64,000 nt of DNA from Proteinivorax hydrogeniformans (GTDB taxonomy: Bacteria > Bacillota > Proteinivoracia > Proteinivoracales > Proteinivoracaceae), in NCBI RefSeq assembly GCF_040515995.1, contig NZ_CP159485.1, forward strand, positions 2,232,001 to 2,296,000, written 5' to 3'. The translations under genes were made by a program, and so were the position numbers. The first letter of the stretch is position 1; every line of letters starts with the position of its first letter. This document shows, one piece after another, positions 9,278-18,265 of this stretch. Under the pieces are notes generated by a model. That model was not told where the DNA came from. It searched no databases and saw nothing but the letters and a program-made list of their open reading frames with translations.

Positions 9278-10155
9278 TTTAGATACTCGTCATAATCAGC
9301 TAGCCTTACAAATTCAAAACTTTTTTGCCTTAATCTTTTAACTCCATCTTTCACACCTTGTGCAATATCAGATTCAGGCTGATTCATGTGCAACAACATT
9401 ATTGACCCTGGATTTGCAGATTCTAAGGCATAAGCGATCTGTTGCTTATCAAAAGTGCCTCCAGCATCGCCTAGAACATTATAATTAACAGGCTTGAGTC
9501 CTAAGTCATAAATAATATCTACAGCGACATCATCATAATGGGCCGTTCCAGATCTAAAGTACTTAGGATATTCCCCAGTTATTTTCTTAATTAACAACTG
9601 GTTTTTGTAAACCTCATTAAATACTTCTTCAACACTTGCAGTTCCTGGTATATTATAAGCTGATTTCCCTGAGACAGATAAGGGTTTATGCTTGTACCCA
9701 TGATTGGCTATTTCAAGCAAAGGATTTTCCGATAACATGATAAAAGTTTCCTTGTTTTGTTTAATCCACTCTCCACTGACAAATAAGGTTGCGGGAATTT
9801 CCTCTTTAATTAAAAAATTTATTAAATCTTCATCATAATAACCTGGCCGTCCATCGCAAGCATCAAAAGTTAAGGCGACAATTTTTTTATCAACATCAAT
9901 TTGCGTTATAACGCCTTCGATGTTTTCGCCCCAATCTTTCGGTTTAACCTGAGAGTATTTATCTATAATGTCTTTCTCTAATACTTCATGGTCATGTTTA
10001 TTATTAGTACTTTCCTCCTCTTTGCTATCATCAATCTTTTCTTCTAATATTTCCGATGTTTCAGTTTCTACGGTTGTATCTTGTACCTCCTCGGAGCAAG
10101 CTGATGATATTAATAGAACCATAACACATACTATAAGAAAACGGAAAAAATTCAT
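9274..10155 (-). CDS. Polysaccharide deacetylase lipoprotein
   Basis: 293 residues with ATG behind AGGAGG. The N-terminus is a lipoprotein signal (VMVLLISSACSEE; lipidated Cys about residue 20) followed by an acidic linker. The NodB homology domain starts near residue 90: ALTFDACDGRPG carries the catalytic and metal-binding Asp of motif 1, NHGYKHKPLS supplies the two metal-binding His of motif 2, and YFRSGTAHYDD corresponds to motif 3. The TFDAC form of motif 1, instead of TFDDG, occurs in a known subgroup. It should act outside the membrane on N-acetylated polymers such as peptidoglycan; the substrate is not defined by the sequence. Confidence 0.85.
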   Translation of the reverse strand: MNFFRFLIVCVMVLLISSACSEEVQDTTVETETSEILEEKIDDSKEEESTNNKHDHEVLEKDIIDKYSQVKPKDWGENIEGVITQIDVDKKIVALTFDACDGRPGYYDEDLINFLIKEEIPATLFVSGEWIKQNKETFIMLSENPLLEIANHGYKHKPLSVSGKSAYNIPGTASVEEVFNEVYKNQLLIKKITGEYPKYFRSGTAHYDDVAVDIIYDLGLKPVNYNVLGDAGGTFDKQQIAYALESANPGSIMLLHMNQPESDIAQGVKDGVKRLRQKSFEFVRLADYDEYLN

Positions 10156-10327
10156 TTATTTATACCTCCTTTATTTTATTATAGCTATTTACACCATAAA
10201 GCGAAACTAGCAATCGGCTTTTACTGGATACCGCACCGCACTTACAGTTCTTGCTCTTTTTCGAAAACTGTTGAAGTGGAGGTCCCAAACCAGTTATCCT
10301 ATTAACTTTTAAAGCCCTTTTTATCAA

Positions 10328-10360
10328 ACAAAAAAGCTTGCAAAATGCAAGTTTTTTTTG
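10328..10360. terminator. Terminator after the ABC permease gene
   Basis: CTTGCA (10337-10342) pairs with TGCAAG (10346-10351) across a three-base loop, extended by flanking A and T runs on both sides. It lies just past the stop codon at 10372 of the minus-strand permease. Confidence 0.75.
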
Positions 10361-10371
10361 TTTTATCCCTT

Positions 10372-11604
10372 TTATTTTCTAGCTAATAATTTAAGCGCAC
10401 GGGTTAGTTTAACAGGGTTCCCATACATAAGAGTCCCCAAGCGATAAATTTTTGAAGCTAAAAGTCCTACAATTACTGTGCTTAATGTTAGTATGAACAA
10501 AGATAATATAACCTCAAAATGCGACACTGTCCCCATAGAAACCCTTACAAACATAGCCATAAACGAGCTAAATGGAATATATGATGCGACCTTTATTAAT
10601 AGCCCTTCTGTATTTTGCATACCGGTTACAGAAACGAAAAAGACAGCTACAAAAATAATTGTTATAGGTGTGGCGCTAGTATTCACATCTTCAGATCTAG
10701 AAACTAAAGCACCTAAAGCCCCAAATATAAACAGATAAAATAGGTATCCTAGTATTCCAAACACCGAAAACAGTAAAAGTACGTCAGTAGGGATATTAAA
10801 CACAAAATCTAAGCCTCCATCCCAAGCGGCAGAGTTTAGTTCATAAGCTAAAAAAGCGGTGCCTATAACTATAGCAAACTGTATCACCCCAGCTAAAGCT
10901 CCTCCTATAACTTTGCCGAAAATCAAGTTTCGACTATCAGTACTAGTAACCAAAACCTCCATAGCTCTATTGCTTTTTTCGCTAGCTATAGATGTAGCTA
11001 CAAGCTGGCCATATATGATGATTACAAAATATAGTAAAAAGGTGAGAATATAGGTGTACATATAATTTCCAGCACTGTCAGTACCTAATATTTTAGTGTC
11101 TGATTGTAATTGAACAGATATTAACTGCTGAACGCTACCATAATCTATCCCTTTTTCAGAAAAACCCTGAATCCTATACGCTTCTGCCAACGCACCTTCA
11201 AAGGCAAAATTATCGTTGCTATGCAGTTCGTTGTTTTTGACAATATGCACATAACTTGTAGGCGAATCTATAACGTATCCCGCATCTATATCTCCAGAGG
11301 TTACATCTTCTTCTAATTCTTTTTGATTTTCATATTCTACCAAGGTTCCAAGATAAAAATTGTTTTTTAGGTCCTCTATATTACTAACCGCTTCATCTTT
11401 GTTTACATAGCCATACTCTCTTTGCGAAACATGAGTTTCTTCACCAGCGGGGTCAGAGTCAGAGCTAAAGAAAGTATCTCGTATAGTTGGTATCGACAGC
11501 CCAATGGCTAGCATCAGGCAAATAATTACGGTAGATGCAATAAAAGGTTTGCTTTTTACAAAGTTTAAAAGCTCAAACTTTACTACAATTAAAAAATTCT
11601 TCAT
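10372..11604 (-). CDS. ABC-2 type permease, NatB/YhaP-like
   Basis: 410 residues. One N-terminal helix (about 20-40) is followed by a large extracytoplasmic domain (about 45-175) and then five or six membrane helices, the layout of ABC-2 permeases such as NatB and YhaP. The motif EKSNRAMEVLVTSTDSRNLIFGKVIGG (about 208-234, quoted here only as a segment) is the conserved coupling region. The ATG follows directly on the stop of the ATPase gene at 11605, so they form an operon. YhaQP/NatAB pairs are linked to Na+ or drug efflux; the substrate here is inference. Confidence 0.85.
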   Translation of the reverse strand: MKNFLIVVKFELLNFVKSKPFIASTVIICLMLAIGLSIPTIRDTFFSSDSDPAGEETHVSQREYGYVNKDEAVSNIEDLKNNFYLGTLVEYENQKELEEDVTSGDIDAGYVIDSPTSYVHIVKNNELHSNDNFAFEGALAEAYRIQGFSEKGIDYGSVQQLISVQLQSDTKILGTDSAGNYMYTYILTFLLYFVIIIYGQLVATSIASEKSNRAMEVLVTSTDSRNLIFGKVIGGALAGVIQFAIVIGTAFLAYELNSAAWDGGLDFVFNIPTDVLLLFSVFGILGYLFYLFIFGALGALVSRSEDVNTSATPITIIFVAVFFVSVTGMQNTEGLLIKVASYIPFSSFMAMFVRVSMGTVSHFEVILSLFILTLSTVIVGLLASKIYRLGTLMYGNPVKLTRALKLLARK

Positions 11605-12519
11605 CTATTTTTCACCCACCTTTTTAACAAAAATATCTTCAAGTGTTGGTTCATAAGTTGAAAATCTTTCAATATCTAAGCCTAGCTGCACCATTTCATT
11701 AAGTAAGTCGTTTTTAGTCTTGTCTTTTTCTAGTTCTATAACTAAATACTTCTCCTTATTATCTACAACCTTAGCTAGCCCACTAAGCTTATGGGCGAAA
11801 AGGTCCTCTAGCTCTAAAGAGGATAAACCTATCAAGCTAATAGTTAGCCTATTATTCCCATACTTTCTCTTTATGTTTTTCAAATTGCCTTTGAGCACTA
11901 GTTCTCCTTCGTTAATTAACGCAATGTTTTCACAAAACTCTTCTATATAATTCATCTGATGGCTAGAGAATATAACTATGTTATCCTCCCTTATTTGCTC
12001 TCTTATTATTTCTTTTAACACCTGTGAATTTACTGGATCTAAGCCACTAAATGGCTCGTCTAAAATGACTATGTCTGGGTTACAGACAAAGGTTTGTGCC
12101 AGCTGCACCTTTTGCTGATTTCCCTTTGAAAGGGTCTCTAGCTTTTTGTTACTGTATTTCTCTACGCCAAGCTTTTTTAGCCAATGTATTGAATTTTCCT
12201 TAGCTTCTTTTTTGGTCAAGCCTCTAAGCTGGCCAAAATAAATTACCTGCTCTAACACTTTCTTTTTAGGATACAACCCTCGCTCCTCCGGCAAATAACC
12301 TATTTGATGTTCACTGGCCACAAACTTTTTCCCATCTAACAGTATTTCACCGGCGTTTGCTTTAAATAAATTCATGAGAATCCGAATGGTAGTGGTCTTT
12401 CCAGCACCATTTCTTCCAAGAAAGCCTAAAGCCTTACCGCTTTCTACTTCAAAAGATATTCCATGAAGCACTTCTGTTTCGCCAAAAGATTTAAATATAT
12501 CTTTTACTTCAAGCTTCAT
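11605..12519 (-). CDS. ABC transporter ATP-binding protein, NatA/YhaQ-like
   Basis: 304 residues, ATG behind AAAGAGGTGATGG. Walker A is GRNGAGKTT (about residues 35-43), the signature is LSKGNQQKVQLA (about 135), and Walker B is PDIVILDEPFSGLDP (about 154). LPEERGLYPKKKV is typical of the YhaQ group of DrrA-like ATPases. A C-terminal domain (about 210-304) resembles that of efflux ATPases. It probably powers the permease encoded directly downstream. Confidence 0.9.
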   Translation of the reverse strand: MKLEVKDIFKSFGETEVLHGISFEVESGKALGFLGRNGAGKTTTIRILMNLFKANAGEILLDGKKFVASEHQIGYLPEERGLYPKKKVLEQVIYFGQLRGLTKKEAKENSIHWLKKLGVEKYSNKKLETLSKGNQQKVQLAQTFVCNPDIVILDEPFSGLDPVNSQVLKEIIREQIREDNIVIFSSHQMNYIEEFCENIALINEGELVLKGNLKNIKRKYGNNRLTISLIGLSSLELEDLFAHKLSGLAKVVDNKEKYLVIELEKDKTKNDLLNEMVQLGLDIERFSTYEPTLEDIFVKKVGEK

Positions 12520-12652
12520 GCCATCACCTCTTTCTTAATAAAAAATTTTAATATAAATTATAAAAGCTAATTTATTATACTATATAAATTGCAATTGTTC
12601 TTTACCTTTTTAAATATTTAATATTCTTTTAAAGAGTAGATATTACTAGTTG

Positions 12653-13498
12653 TTACCCCTTTAAATTCGGTTTTCCGTAATTGTCAGCAAAAGGCATCCT
12701 GTTTTTATACAAATACCAAACTGAAACTGGTAAAACAATGAACAGTCCAATTAACGCCACAGCACTTTGTTCAAAGAAATGACCAAAAGGCATCACACTT
12801 AATCCTATGCTAAAAATATTGTTACCGGCATGGATCAAAATAGGCGCCCATATAGAACCGGTCCAAAGCAGTGAAATGCCTAAAAATACTCCCATGACAA
12901 AAGTGTAAGCTCCTTGAACTAAATTTAGATGATAAAATCCAAATAAAAGTGCTTGTATTAAAATTACAGCAAAAATACTTACTTTTCCTCTTAACTCTTT
13001 AAAAATTAACCCCCTAAAAATAACTTCCTCAATTAACGGAGCCATAATCCCTGCAGCTAGGAAAAACAACAGCACTCCCCCCTCCGTCAATGAACTCATA
13101 TTTTCGACATGGGAATCTATTGCCTCGTCAGGAAAAAATCCTACTATAACAGAGCTTAGGTATAACAAAGACATTCCCGCTATAAAGGATACAACACTCT
13201 TATCTAGCGACAACTTATTAAACCTACATACTTCTAAAAAACTGTCACCTTTTCTGTTTACCATCCATTTATATATAAGTAACGAACCGACCCCCGCAAA
13301 AATTAGAGATATTGGGATATGTGCTGACATTGTAGAAGCAAACTCTGCATCAAAATTATCTAAGTTATCAGCACCACCTTCTAACCCTATCTTAATCCCT
13401 ATCACAAAGGAAATTCCAAAGATATATACAATCTGAAGTCCAAAATGTACCAATAAATATTTTAATACGTTCCACACTGTCTTTAAAAAATTTTTCAT
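12653..13498 (-). CDS. CPBP-family intramembrane metalloprotease
   Basis: 281 residues, ATG behind AGGAGGAG. About seven membrane helices. The three CPBP (Rce1/Abi) motifs are present: EEVIFRG (about 157), FGFYHLN (about 187) and HAGNN (about 222), which supply the glutamates and histidines of the active site. It is the last gene of the GntR-ABC block and starts 33 bases after the previous stop. Bacterial relatives are often linked to bacteriocin self-immunity or membrane-protein processing; the substrate is unknown. A close paralogue domain is fused into the gene at 18952-20481. Confidence 0.85.
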   Translation of the reverse strand: MKNFLKTVWNVLKYLLVHFGLQIVYIFGISFVIGIKIGLEGGADNLDNFDAEFASTMSAHIPISLIFAGVGSLLIYKWMVNRKGDSFLEVCRFNKLSLDKSVVSFIAGMSLLYLSSVIVGFFPDEAIDSHVENMSSLTEGGVLLFFLAAGIMAPLIEEVIFRGLIFKELRGKVSIFAVILIQALLFGFYHLNLVQGAYTFVMGVFLGISLLWTGSIWAPILIHAGNNIFSIGLSVMPFGHFFEQSAVALIGLFIVLPVSVWYLYKNRMPFADNYGKPNLKG

Positions 13499-13531
13499 AA
13501 CTATCTCCTCCTATATATTGTTGTTTTATAC

Positions 13532-14146
13532 CTACTCCTCTGGATATTTAAGTTGTAAGGTTATTGTTTTATAAGCTTTAATCACTGTATAAAAGGCCGC
13601 TAAATAACAAATGGTTGATAAAGGCAGCACAACAACTAGCGGCAAAAACAAATGCATTATAATACCTAAGGTCACTCCTACAAATACCAAGATATAACTT
13701 AATATGTTTTTCCATATAACTCTGATGTTGAATATAGCGTTAGGTAAAACAACAAAAGTTCCGCACATAACAAGTGGTAAAGCTACGCCTAAGAACCACC
13801 AAATTAAAAACGCTTCTTCCACAAAACCGCTATGTAAAGCTATTACATAGTTTAAAACGTTAACCGCTCCACCCAAAAACAATGATATCAAAAATGTTAG
13901 GACGATTGTTAGGGAAACCTGCTTTTTTTCGATAGGCAAAACCCTGATTAAATCTATGTCCATATAAAATACAAGCTCACTTTCTTTTATAGTCATAAGC
14001 GTAATAAGTACTATATACGGTACAAAGAGGATTGGTTCAATAGAACTTATCCCTAAAATCAGCCCTACTGTACCTAAAAGACCGAGCCAAACAGGTATAA
14101 ATATGACCCATAATTCTCTAAAATATAATCTCGATTTAGTAATCAC
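13532..14146 (-). CDS. Membrane protein of a YtrA-type ABC operon
   Basis: 204 residues, GTG start behind GAGGA, with about six hydrophobic helices and almost no soluble part. The segment MDIDLIRVLPIEKKQVSLT (about 62-80) resembles the coupling loop of ABC-2 permeases. It lies 12 bases downstream of a second membrane protein and after the ATPase gene, so it probably forms part of that transporter. No closer family was recognised. Confidence 0.65.
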   Translation of the reverse strand: MITKSRLYFRELWVIFIPVWLGLLGTVGLILGISSIEPILFVPYIVLITLMTIKESELVFYMDIDLIRVLPIEKKQVSLTIVLTFLISLFLGGAVNVLNYVIALHSGFVEEAFLIWWFLGVALPLVMCGTFVVLPNAIFNIRVIWKNILSYILVFVGVTLGIIMHLFLPLVVVLPLSTICYLAAFYTVIKAYKTITLQLKYPEE

Positions 14147-14158
14147 TCACTATCCTCC

Positions 14159-14851
14159 TCACTGACAGATGTCAATTTCATAAATGTTTCTAGCTGTATA
14201 CTTATATAGGATATATGTTACTATTAGCATAAATAAAGGTGCTAATAGCAACATACTACCGTTTAACAAAAGTTCTCCCCTTATCATCAAAAATACGATA
14301 ACACTATAAATCGAGTAGCCTAAGGTTAGCACTCCTCTGCCCTTTTTATAAAGTATAGTTAACATACATAAAATCAATCCACCTATAATTACTAAAACTT
14401 GCATACTAAGTAAAGCTTTTAAAAAATTAATGCCATCACCTATACCTTTTATTTGAAGTAAAATTGCTGCTATCAAAAACGGTAATAATAATAGTAGCCC
14501 CATGATAACAGTGGTGCAAAGAGTTACTAAAACCCTGTTGAGTAAAAAAACTTTACGAGTAACAGGTAGAATGTTTTCTAAAACTCCTGACGCTGCATTT
14601 TTTGTCCAGTTTTGCGCATGGTTATGATCTAAAAGATTAGATGGTGCTATAGATACACAGAACAAATGCAAGGTCAAAAATGAAAAAAATCCCTTAAACC
14701 ACATTTCTGACACAGAGCTGGCAGTATTTAAGTTTATATAAAATAGTACAGCTCCAGCAATGTTAAAAAAGTTTAGCACACCGTAAGCTAAAACCAGATC
14801 TCTGATGTTTTTATAAAAGCTAGCATTATAAAGCTTAAAAAGATTTAGCAT
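14159..14851 (-). CDS. ABC-2 type membrane subunit
   Basis: 230 residues from ATG at 14851, which has AAAGGAG upstream; the longer frame from 14884 overlaps the ATPase gene and lacks a ribosome site. Six hydrophobic helices are visible. LENILPVTRKVFLLNRVLVT (about 89-108) is the usual cytoplasmic coupling segment between helices 2 and 3. The gene sits between the ATPase and another membrane protein in a GntR-led operon similar in order to Bacillus ytrABCD, so it is probably a transporter subunit. The substrate is unknown. Confidence 0.7.
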   Translation of the reverse strand: MLNLFKLYNASFYKNIRDLVLAYGVLNFFNIAGAVLFYINLNTASSVSEMWFKGFFSFLTLHLFCVSIAPSNLLDHNHAQNWTKNAASGVLENILPVTRKVFLLNRVLVTLCTTVIMGLLLLLPFLIAAILLQIKGIGDGINFLKALLSMQVLVIIGGLILCMLTILYKKGRGVLTLGYSIYSVIVFLMIRGELLLNGSMLLLAPLFMLIVTYILYKYTARNIYEIDICQ

Positions 14852-14864
14852 GCTGGTTCTCCTT

Positions 14865-15719
14865 TCAATCTCTTGTTGAAACATAGTACATTATATCCTC
14901 TAAGCTTGGTCTTTCAAGTAGCACACCCTCATTTTCCGTCAAAGTGTGGCAGCTATCGCTTTTTGCAAGCCCCTCTATTCCAAACTTATTTACCTTCATC
15001 CCTATTAAAGTATCTTTGTGATTATTTAAAACTTCTTTTTTGCCTTTTACTAAACGGTAATTTTCCACAAGGTCGCAGTAGGTATCTGTAAAAACCACCT
15101 CACCATCATCTATAAAAGTGATATAATCAGCCACCTTTTCCAAATCAGAGGTGATATGGGTAGAGAAAATCACCGACGCTTTTCGCTTTTCAATAATATC
15201 TTGTAGCAACTCTAAAAATTCTCTGCGAAATACTGGATCTAACCCGGAAGTTGGCTCATCCATTAAAATTAGCTCCGGTTTATGTGAAAGCGCCATCGCT
15301 ATAGAAAACTTTATTTTCATTCCTTTGGATAAGTCCTCTAGCTTTTTACCTAAATTTAACCGAAACTTTTTTATATAACCTTCAAAAATATGTTGATCCC
15401 AACTCTTATAAAAAGGAGCAATTAACTTAGCTATTTTTTCTAATTTCATGCCGGATGGGTAGATATCGCCATCATAGACAAACCCAATCTTTTCTTTAAT
15501 CTTTACTTCATCTGCAATATGGTCTTTGTTAAACATTTTAATCTCGCCGCTATCCTTAGATAATAAATTCATGATCAACTTGATAGTTGTTGTTTTTCCA
15601 GACCCATTTGGACCAATAAGACCCATAATATAACCTTTTTCAAGTGAGAAACTTACATTTTTTAACTTAAAATCCCCATAGTCTTTTGATACATTTTTTA
15701 CTTCCAATACTTTAGACAT
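14865..15719 (-). CDS. ABC transporter ATP-binding protein, YtrB-like
   Basis: 284 residues from ATG at 15719, six bases after GGAGGG; the in-frame ATG at 15740 would put that site inside the gene. Walker A GPNGSGKTT (about 36-44), signature LSKGMKIKFSIA (about 131) and Walker B PELILMDEPTSGLDP (about 149) are intact. It follows the GntR regulator gene by 25 bases, the order seen in ytr-type operons, where the transporters respond to cell-envelope stress. That role is inferred by analogy. Confidence 0.85.
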   Translation of the reverse strand: MSKVLEVKNVSKDYGDFKLKNVSFSLEKGYIMGLIGPNGSGKTTTIKLIMNLLSKDSGEIKMFNKDHIADEVKIKEKIGFVYDGDIYPSGMKLEKIAKLIAPFYKSWDQHIFEGYIKKFRLNLGKKLEDLSKGMKIKFSIAMALSHKPELILMDEPTSGLDPVFRREFLELLQDIIEKRKASVIFSTHITSDLEKVADYITFIDDGEVVFTDTYCDLVENYRLVKGKKEVLNNHKDTLIGMKVNKFGIEGLAKSDSCHTLTENEGVLLERPSLEDIMYYVSTRD

Positions 15720-15744
15720 ATTTTCACCCTCCATATTCAATAAT

Positions 15745-16110
15745 CTAGTAGAGTAGTTTTAGCATTTCTATAACTTTCTCTAACGGAATATTAAGCTCTT
15801 TTGCTTCATCCACCACCTCTTCTAACTTTTGTTCAACAGATTTTATCTTCATATCTTCGAGTAAGTCTTCTTTTTGGGCAGAGACGTAAAATCCCCTACC
15901 TTTTACCGATTTAATCAACCCTTCCTTTTCCAAAACCTGATAGGCGTTCTTAGTGGTAATTACTGAAACTTGTAACTCCTTAGCCAACATTCGTATCGAT
16001 GGCAAATAGTAGCCATTGTCTAACTCACCCCTTAGAACCTGCCTTTTAATCTGATCTGAAATTTGTAGGTATATCGGCTGTGAACTTGTATTGCTAATGA
16101 TTATATCCAA
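15745..16110 (-). CDS. GntR-family regulator, YtrA subfamily
   Basis: 121 residues from TTG at 16110, seven bases after GAGGGG; an upstream TTG at 16149 has no site. A winged helix (about 10-75) contains the GntR signature (YLPSIRMLAKELQVS and TTKNAYQVLEKEGLI). The C-terminus is only about 45 residues, with VDEAKELNIPLEKVIEML, as in the small YtrA subfamily that dimerises through two helices and lacks a large effector domain. It is the first gene of the operon and very likely binds the dyad at 16153-16197 to repress itself and the transporter. Confidence 0.9.
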   Translation of the reverse strand: MDIIISNTSSQPIYLQISDQIKRQVLRGELDNGYYLPSIRMLAKELQVSVITTKNAYQVLEKEGLIKSVKGRGFYVSAQKEDLLEDMKIKSVEQKLEEVVDEAKELNIPLEKVIEMLKLLY

Positions 16111-16152
16111 TACAATCCCCTCTTTTATCTTTTTACAGTTATACAACAACGA

Positions 16153-16197
16153 CTGTATATATACTGTATATATTTTATATACACAGTATATATACAG
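16153..16197. promoter_or_regulatory. Long dyad operator upstream of the GntR operon
   Basis: CTGTATATATACTGT (16153-16167) and ACAGTATATATACAG (16183-16197) are exact 15-base inverted repeats. The space between them contains a second dyad, GTATATA...TATATAC. The site lies 43 bases upstream of the regulator start. The length and symmetry fit YtrA-subfamily operators, and the TA-rich core may also overlap the promoter. Confidence 0.75.
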
Positions 16198-16251
16198 CCG
16201 TTGAATTTGTCAACTTTTTTTAAAAACAGTTCTTTCCCTCCTTGGTAGAAC

Positions 16252-16281
16252 AAAACCCACCCTGAAATTAGGGTGGGTTAG
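16252..16281. terminator. GGGTGGGTT hairpin, terminator-like, RAYT-repeat-like
   Basis: AACCCACCCT (16254) pairs with AGGGTGGGTT (16270) over a six-base loop. The same hairpin, with slightly different loop, recurs at 18190, 21499, 29521 and 32770, where it is part of the RAYT element leader. Here it lacks the terminal repeat beside it, so it is either a RAYT remnant or an independent terminator. Confidence 0.55.
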
Positions 16282-16420
16282 ATTCCGGGCCATTTATGTT
16301 AGTAATATAGTAGGATGGACTATTTTTTCTTTTATCAGCTTACTTTGCCAAACTAACAATAATTCAATATTTAAAAACAGCTCAGACATAATGTTCTCCT
16401 CTAGGTATTAAGCCTTAAGT

Positions 16421-16693
16421 TTACTCAACTACAGCGTTAATAATATCTTTGGCTACCACATATTTTTCTTCTTCTGAACCCCCATTACCACTGTTTATAG
16501 CCACTACTAAATCCATTTCCGGAACTATATAAAGACCTTGCCCCAATGACCCCATTCCAATAGCAATTTTATGCCCCTCATAGTCGTCAATCCAAAACTG
16601 ATAGCCATATTCAAAACCATATTTATCCCCCTTCACCCTATATTGATAATTTTTAAAACCATCCTTATTCCTACTTTCAAAGGTAATACACAC
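16421..16693 (-). pseudogene. C-terminal fragment of a serine beta-lactamase-like hydrolase
   Basis: About 90 residues ending in a normal C-terminus. YGYQFWIDDYEGHKIAIGMGS and GQGLYIVPEMDLVVAINSGN match the last strands and helix of the class C beta-lactamase/esterase family (Pfam Beta-lactamase), including the G(Q)xI-V-P-(E) turn after the third motif. The catalytic SxxK and YxN regions are absent and no matching frame lies upstream, so this is a remnant. Confidence 0.7.
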
Positions 16694-16744
16694 GACAATA
16701 TGTCTTTAAGATCGAACCATATTCACTTAGTACCCTAAATTACT

Positions 16745-17032
16745 CTAATCCCTAATCCTTAACTTTTTATGTATCACAATACTAATAACCACAACACACG
16801 GAATTAAGAACATAACTAAGTATATTGTAATATCTGAAAATCCTTTTAGAAACTCACTTAAATCAGTAAAACCATATACAAGCAAAGGTAAAAGAACTGC
16901 TATATTTATAGCCACTTCTCTTTTAAAAACTTTTAATTTATTGTCCATATTTTTGTACCTAAAAACTCTTACTACTATAAATATAACAAGTACTACGCTT
17001 ATAAGAATATCAAAAACGTTTATTTTACCCAC
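16745..17032 (-). CDS. Small membrane protein, unknown
   Basis: 95 residues, GTG start overlapping the last eight bases of the upstream gene, with AAAGGGGG as the ribosome site, so translation is coupled. Three hydrophobic helices are visible (about 6-22, 40-56, 68-88). I do not recognise a family. Its coupling to the LRR membrane protein at 17025-18107 suggests a shared role or complex. Confidence 0.6.
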   Translation of the reverse strand: MGKINVFDILISVVLVIFIVVRVFRYKNMDNKLKVFKREVAINIAVLLPLLVYGFTDLSEFLKGFSDITIYLVMFLIPCVVVISIVIHKKLRIRD

Positions 17033-18107
17033 CCCCTTTCATGTCTCCCCTTACCTCAATATCAGGCCTTAACTCTTTAATTTCATCAGCATAATCACAA
17101 AAAGGTCTTACATATATTTTTTCTAAATGCTTTGCTTCTTCTAAACCAATAATTTCATTTATATTAACAATTACCCTTAACACCTCAACCTCTGGAATTT
17201 GCCTTATATCTAAAGATGTAGGCTCAACTATATCATGGCTAAATATCTCTAAATTTTCTAAGTTAGGAAGGTCAGGAACTATTATATTCTCATCCGTAGG
17301 CAAATCAAAAGCACCGACACTAAGGTGTTTTAAGTTTTTCATATCAGGAAGGTCATTTATTGAAAAATCAGGGTGTGGGTTAAATATCGTTAAGCTTTCT
17401 AAGTTTTTAAGCTCAGCCAGTTGGCTATAGTCCATCAATCTATCTTCTTGATAGATTGTTAAAAGTTGTAAACTTTGTAATTTTTCTATGCCTTCTAATG
17501 TTTTGATTCTAAACCTATCTCGACCTAAAGAAAGGATAGTAATATCATCTATTTCATGGAAAATGGTCGGATGACTCTCTTTTAAGCTAGCTAATTGGCT
17601 ATTTACGGTCTTTTGTAGCTGAGGGTCGGCAAGCTCCCTATTATTAGTCATATATAAGTTTAATGATAAAAAGATTAACACACCTACTAAAGCTATGGAT
17701 ACATCTCTAGTCCTAGTCTTGGGCGCGCTAACATAGACGTTATAGATAAAAAAGCCCACAAAAAAAGCTAGCATTATATATTCGAAGTAATGAATCACAA
17801 AATAATTATATTCAAACAAAGAGCCAAATAACAATAATGCACCCATAACTCCAGTTTGCAGCTTTCCTTGATATCTTAAATAGACGGCCCTAACAATCAG
17901 TAGAAAAATAATTTGAAATACGCTTAATATAAGCTCCCATCCATTAAATATAGAAACCATGGTTATTACTATGGCTATTAAATTAAATATTTTCTCTCTA
18001 GTATAATATCTTTCCGTTAATTTCCCTTTGTGTAAACCAAAATAGATAGTAGACATTATTGTACACAGCATAGCGATAATGATAATACTATAAATAATAT
18101 TTGCCAT
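17025..18107 (-). CDS. Membrane protein with C-terminal LRR-like domain
   Basis: 360 residues from ATG at 18107, behind TTGGAG. The first 150 residues hold about five membrane helices. The rest is a soluble domain with irregular leucine-rich repeats (EGIEKLQSLQLLTIY, LAELKNLESLTIF, LPDMKNLKHLSVG, LPNLENLEIFS). These are less regular than the repeats in the genes at the left edge of the window. The topology suggests the LRR part is presented on one face of the membrane. The next gene overlaps by eight bases. The function is unknown. Confidence 0.7.
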   Translation of the reverse strand: MANIIYSIIIIAMLCTIMSTIYFGLHKGKLTERYYTREKIFNLIAIVITMVSIFNGWELILSVFQIIFLLIVRAVYLRYQGKLQTGVMGALLLFGSLFEYNYFVIHYFEYIMLAFFVGFFIYNVYVSAPKTRTRDVSIALVGVLIFLSLNLYMTNNRELADPQLQKTVNSQLASLKESHPTIFHEIDDITILSLGRDRFRIKTLEGIEKLQSLQLLTIYQEDRLMDYSQLAELKNLESLTIFNPHPDFSINDLPDMKNLKHLSVGAFDLPTDENIIVPDLPNLENLEIFSHDIVEPTSLDIRQIPEVEVLRVIVNINEIIGLEEAKHLEKIYVRPFCDYADEIKELRPDIEVRGDMKGGG

Positions 18108-18129
18108 AATCTCCAAGGATACACCACCT

Positions 18130-18242
18130 GTTTATTTAGTGTTATATGAACCTTTCGACACTTGCTTAGAAAGTCCTTTTTTACCAAAAAACCCACCCTA
18201 AAATTAAGGTGGGTTAGAAGTATTGAAATATCAAACGCCTGA
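18130..18242. repeat. RAYT-element 5' remnant
   Basis: Contains, in the RAYT order, a degenerate copy of the leader (GTTATATGAACCTTTCGACA), the AACCCACC...GGTGGGTT hairpin (18190-18214) and the terminal repeat TATTGAAATATCAAACGCCTGA, with one mismatch, ending at 18242. The transposase coding part is missing. It matches 29450-29573. Confidence 0.7.
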
Positions 18243-18265
18243 CCTTATGCAATGCTCTAATTAGG

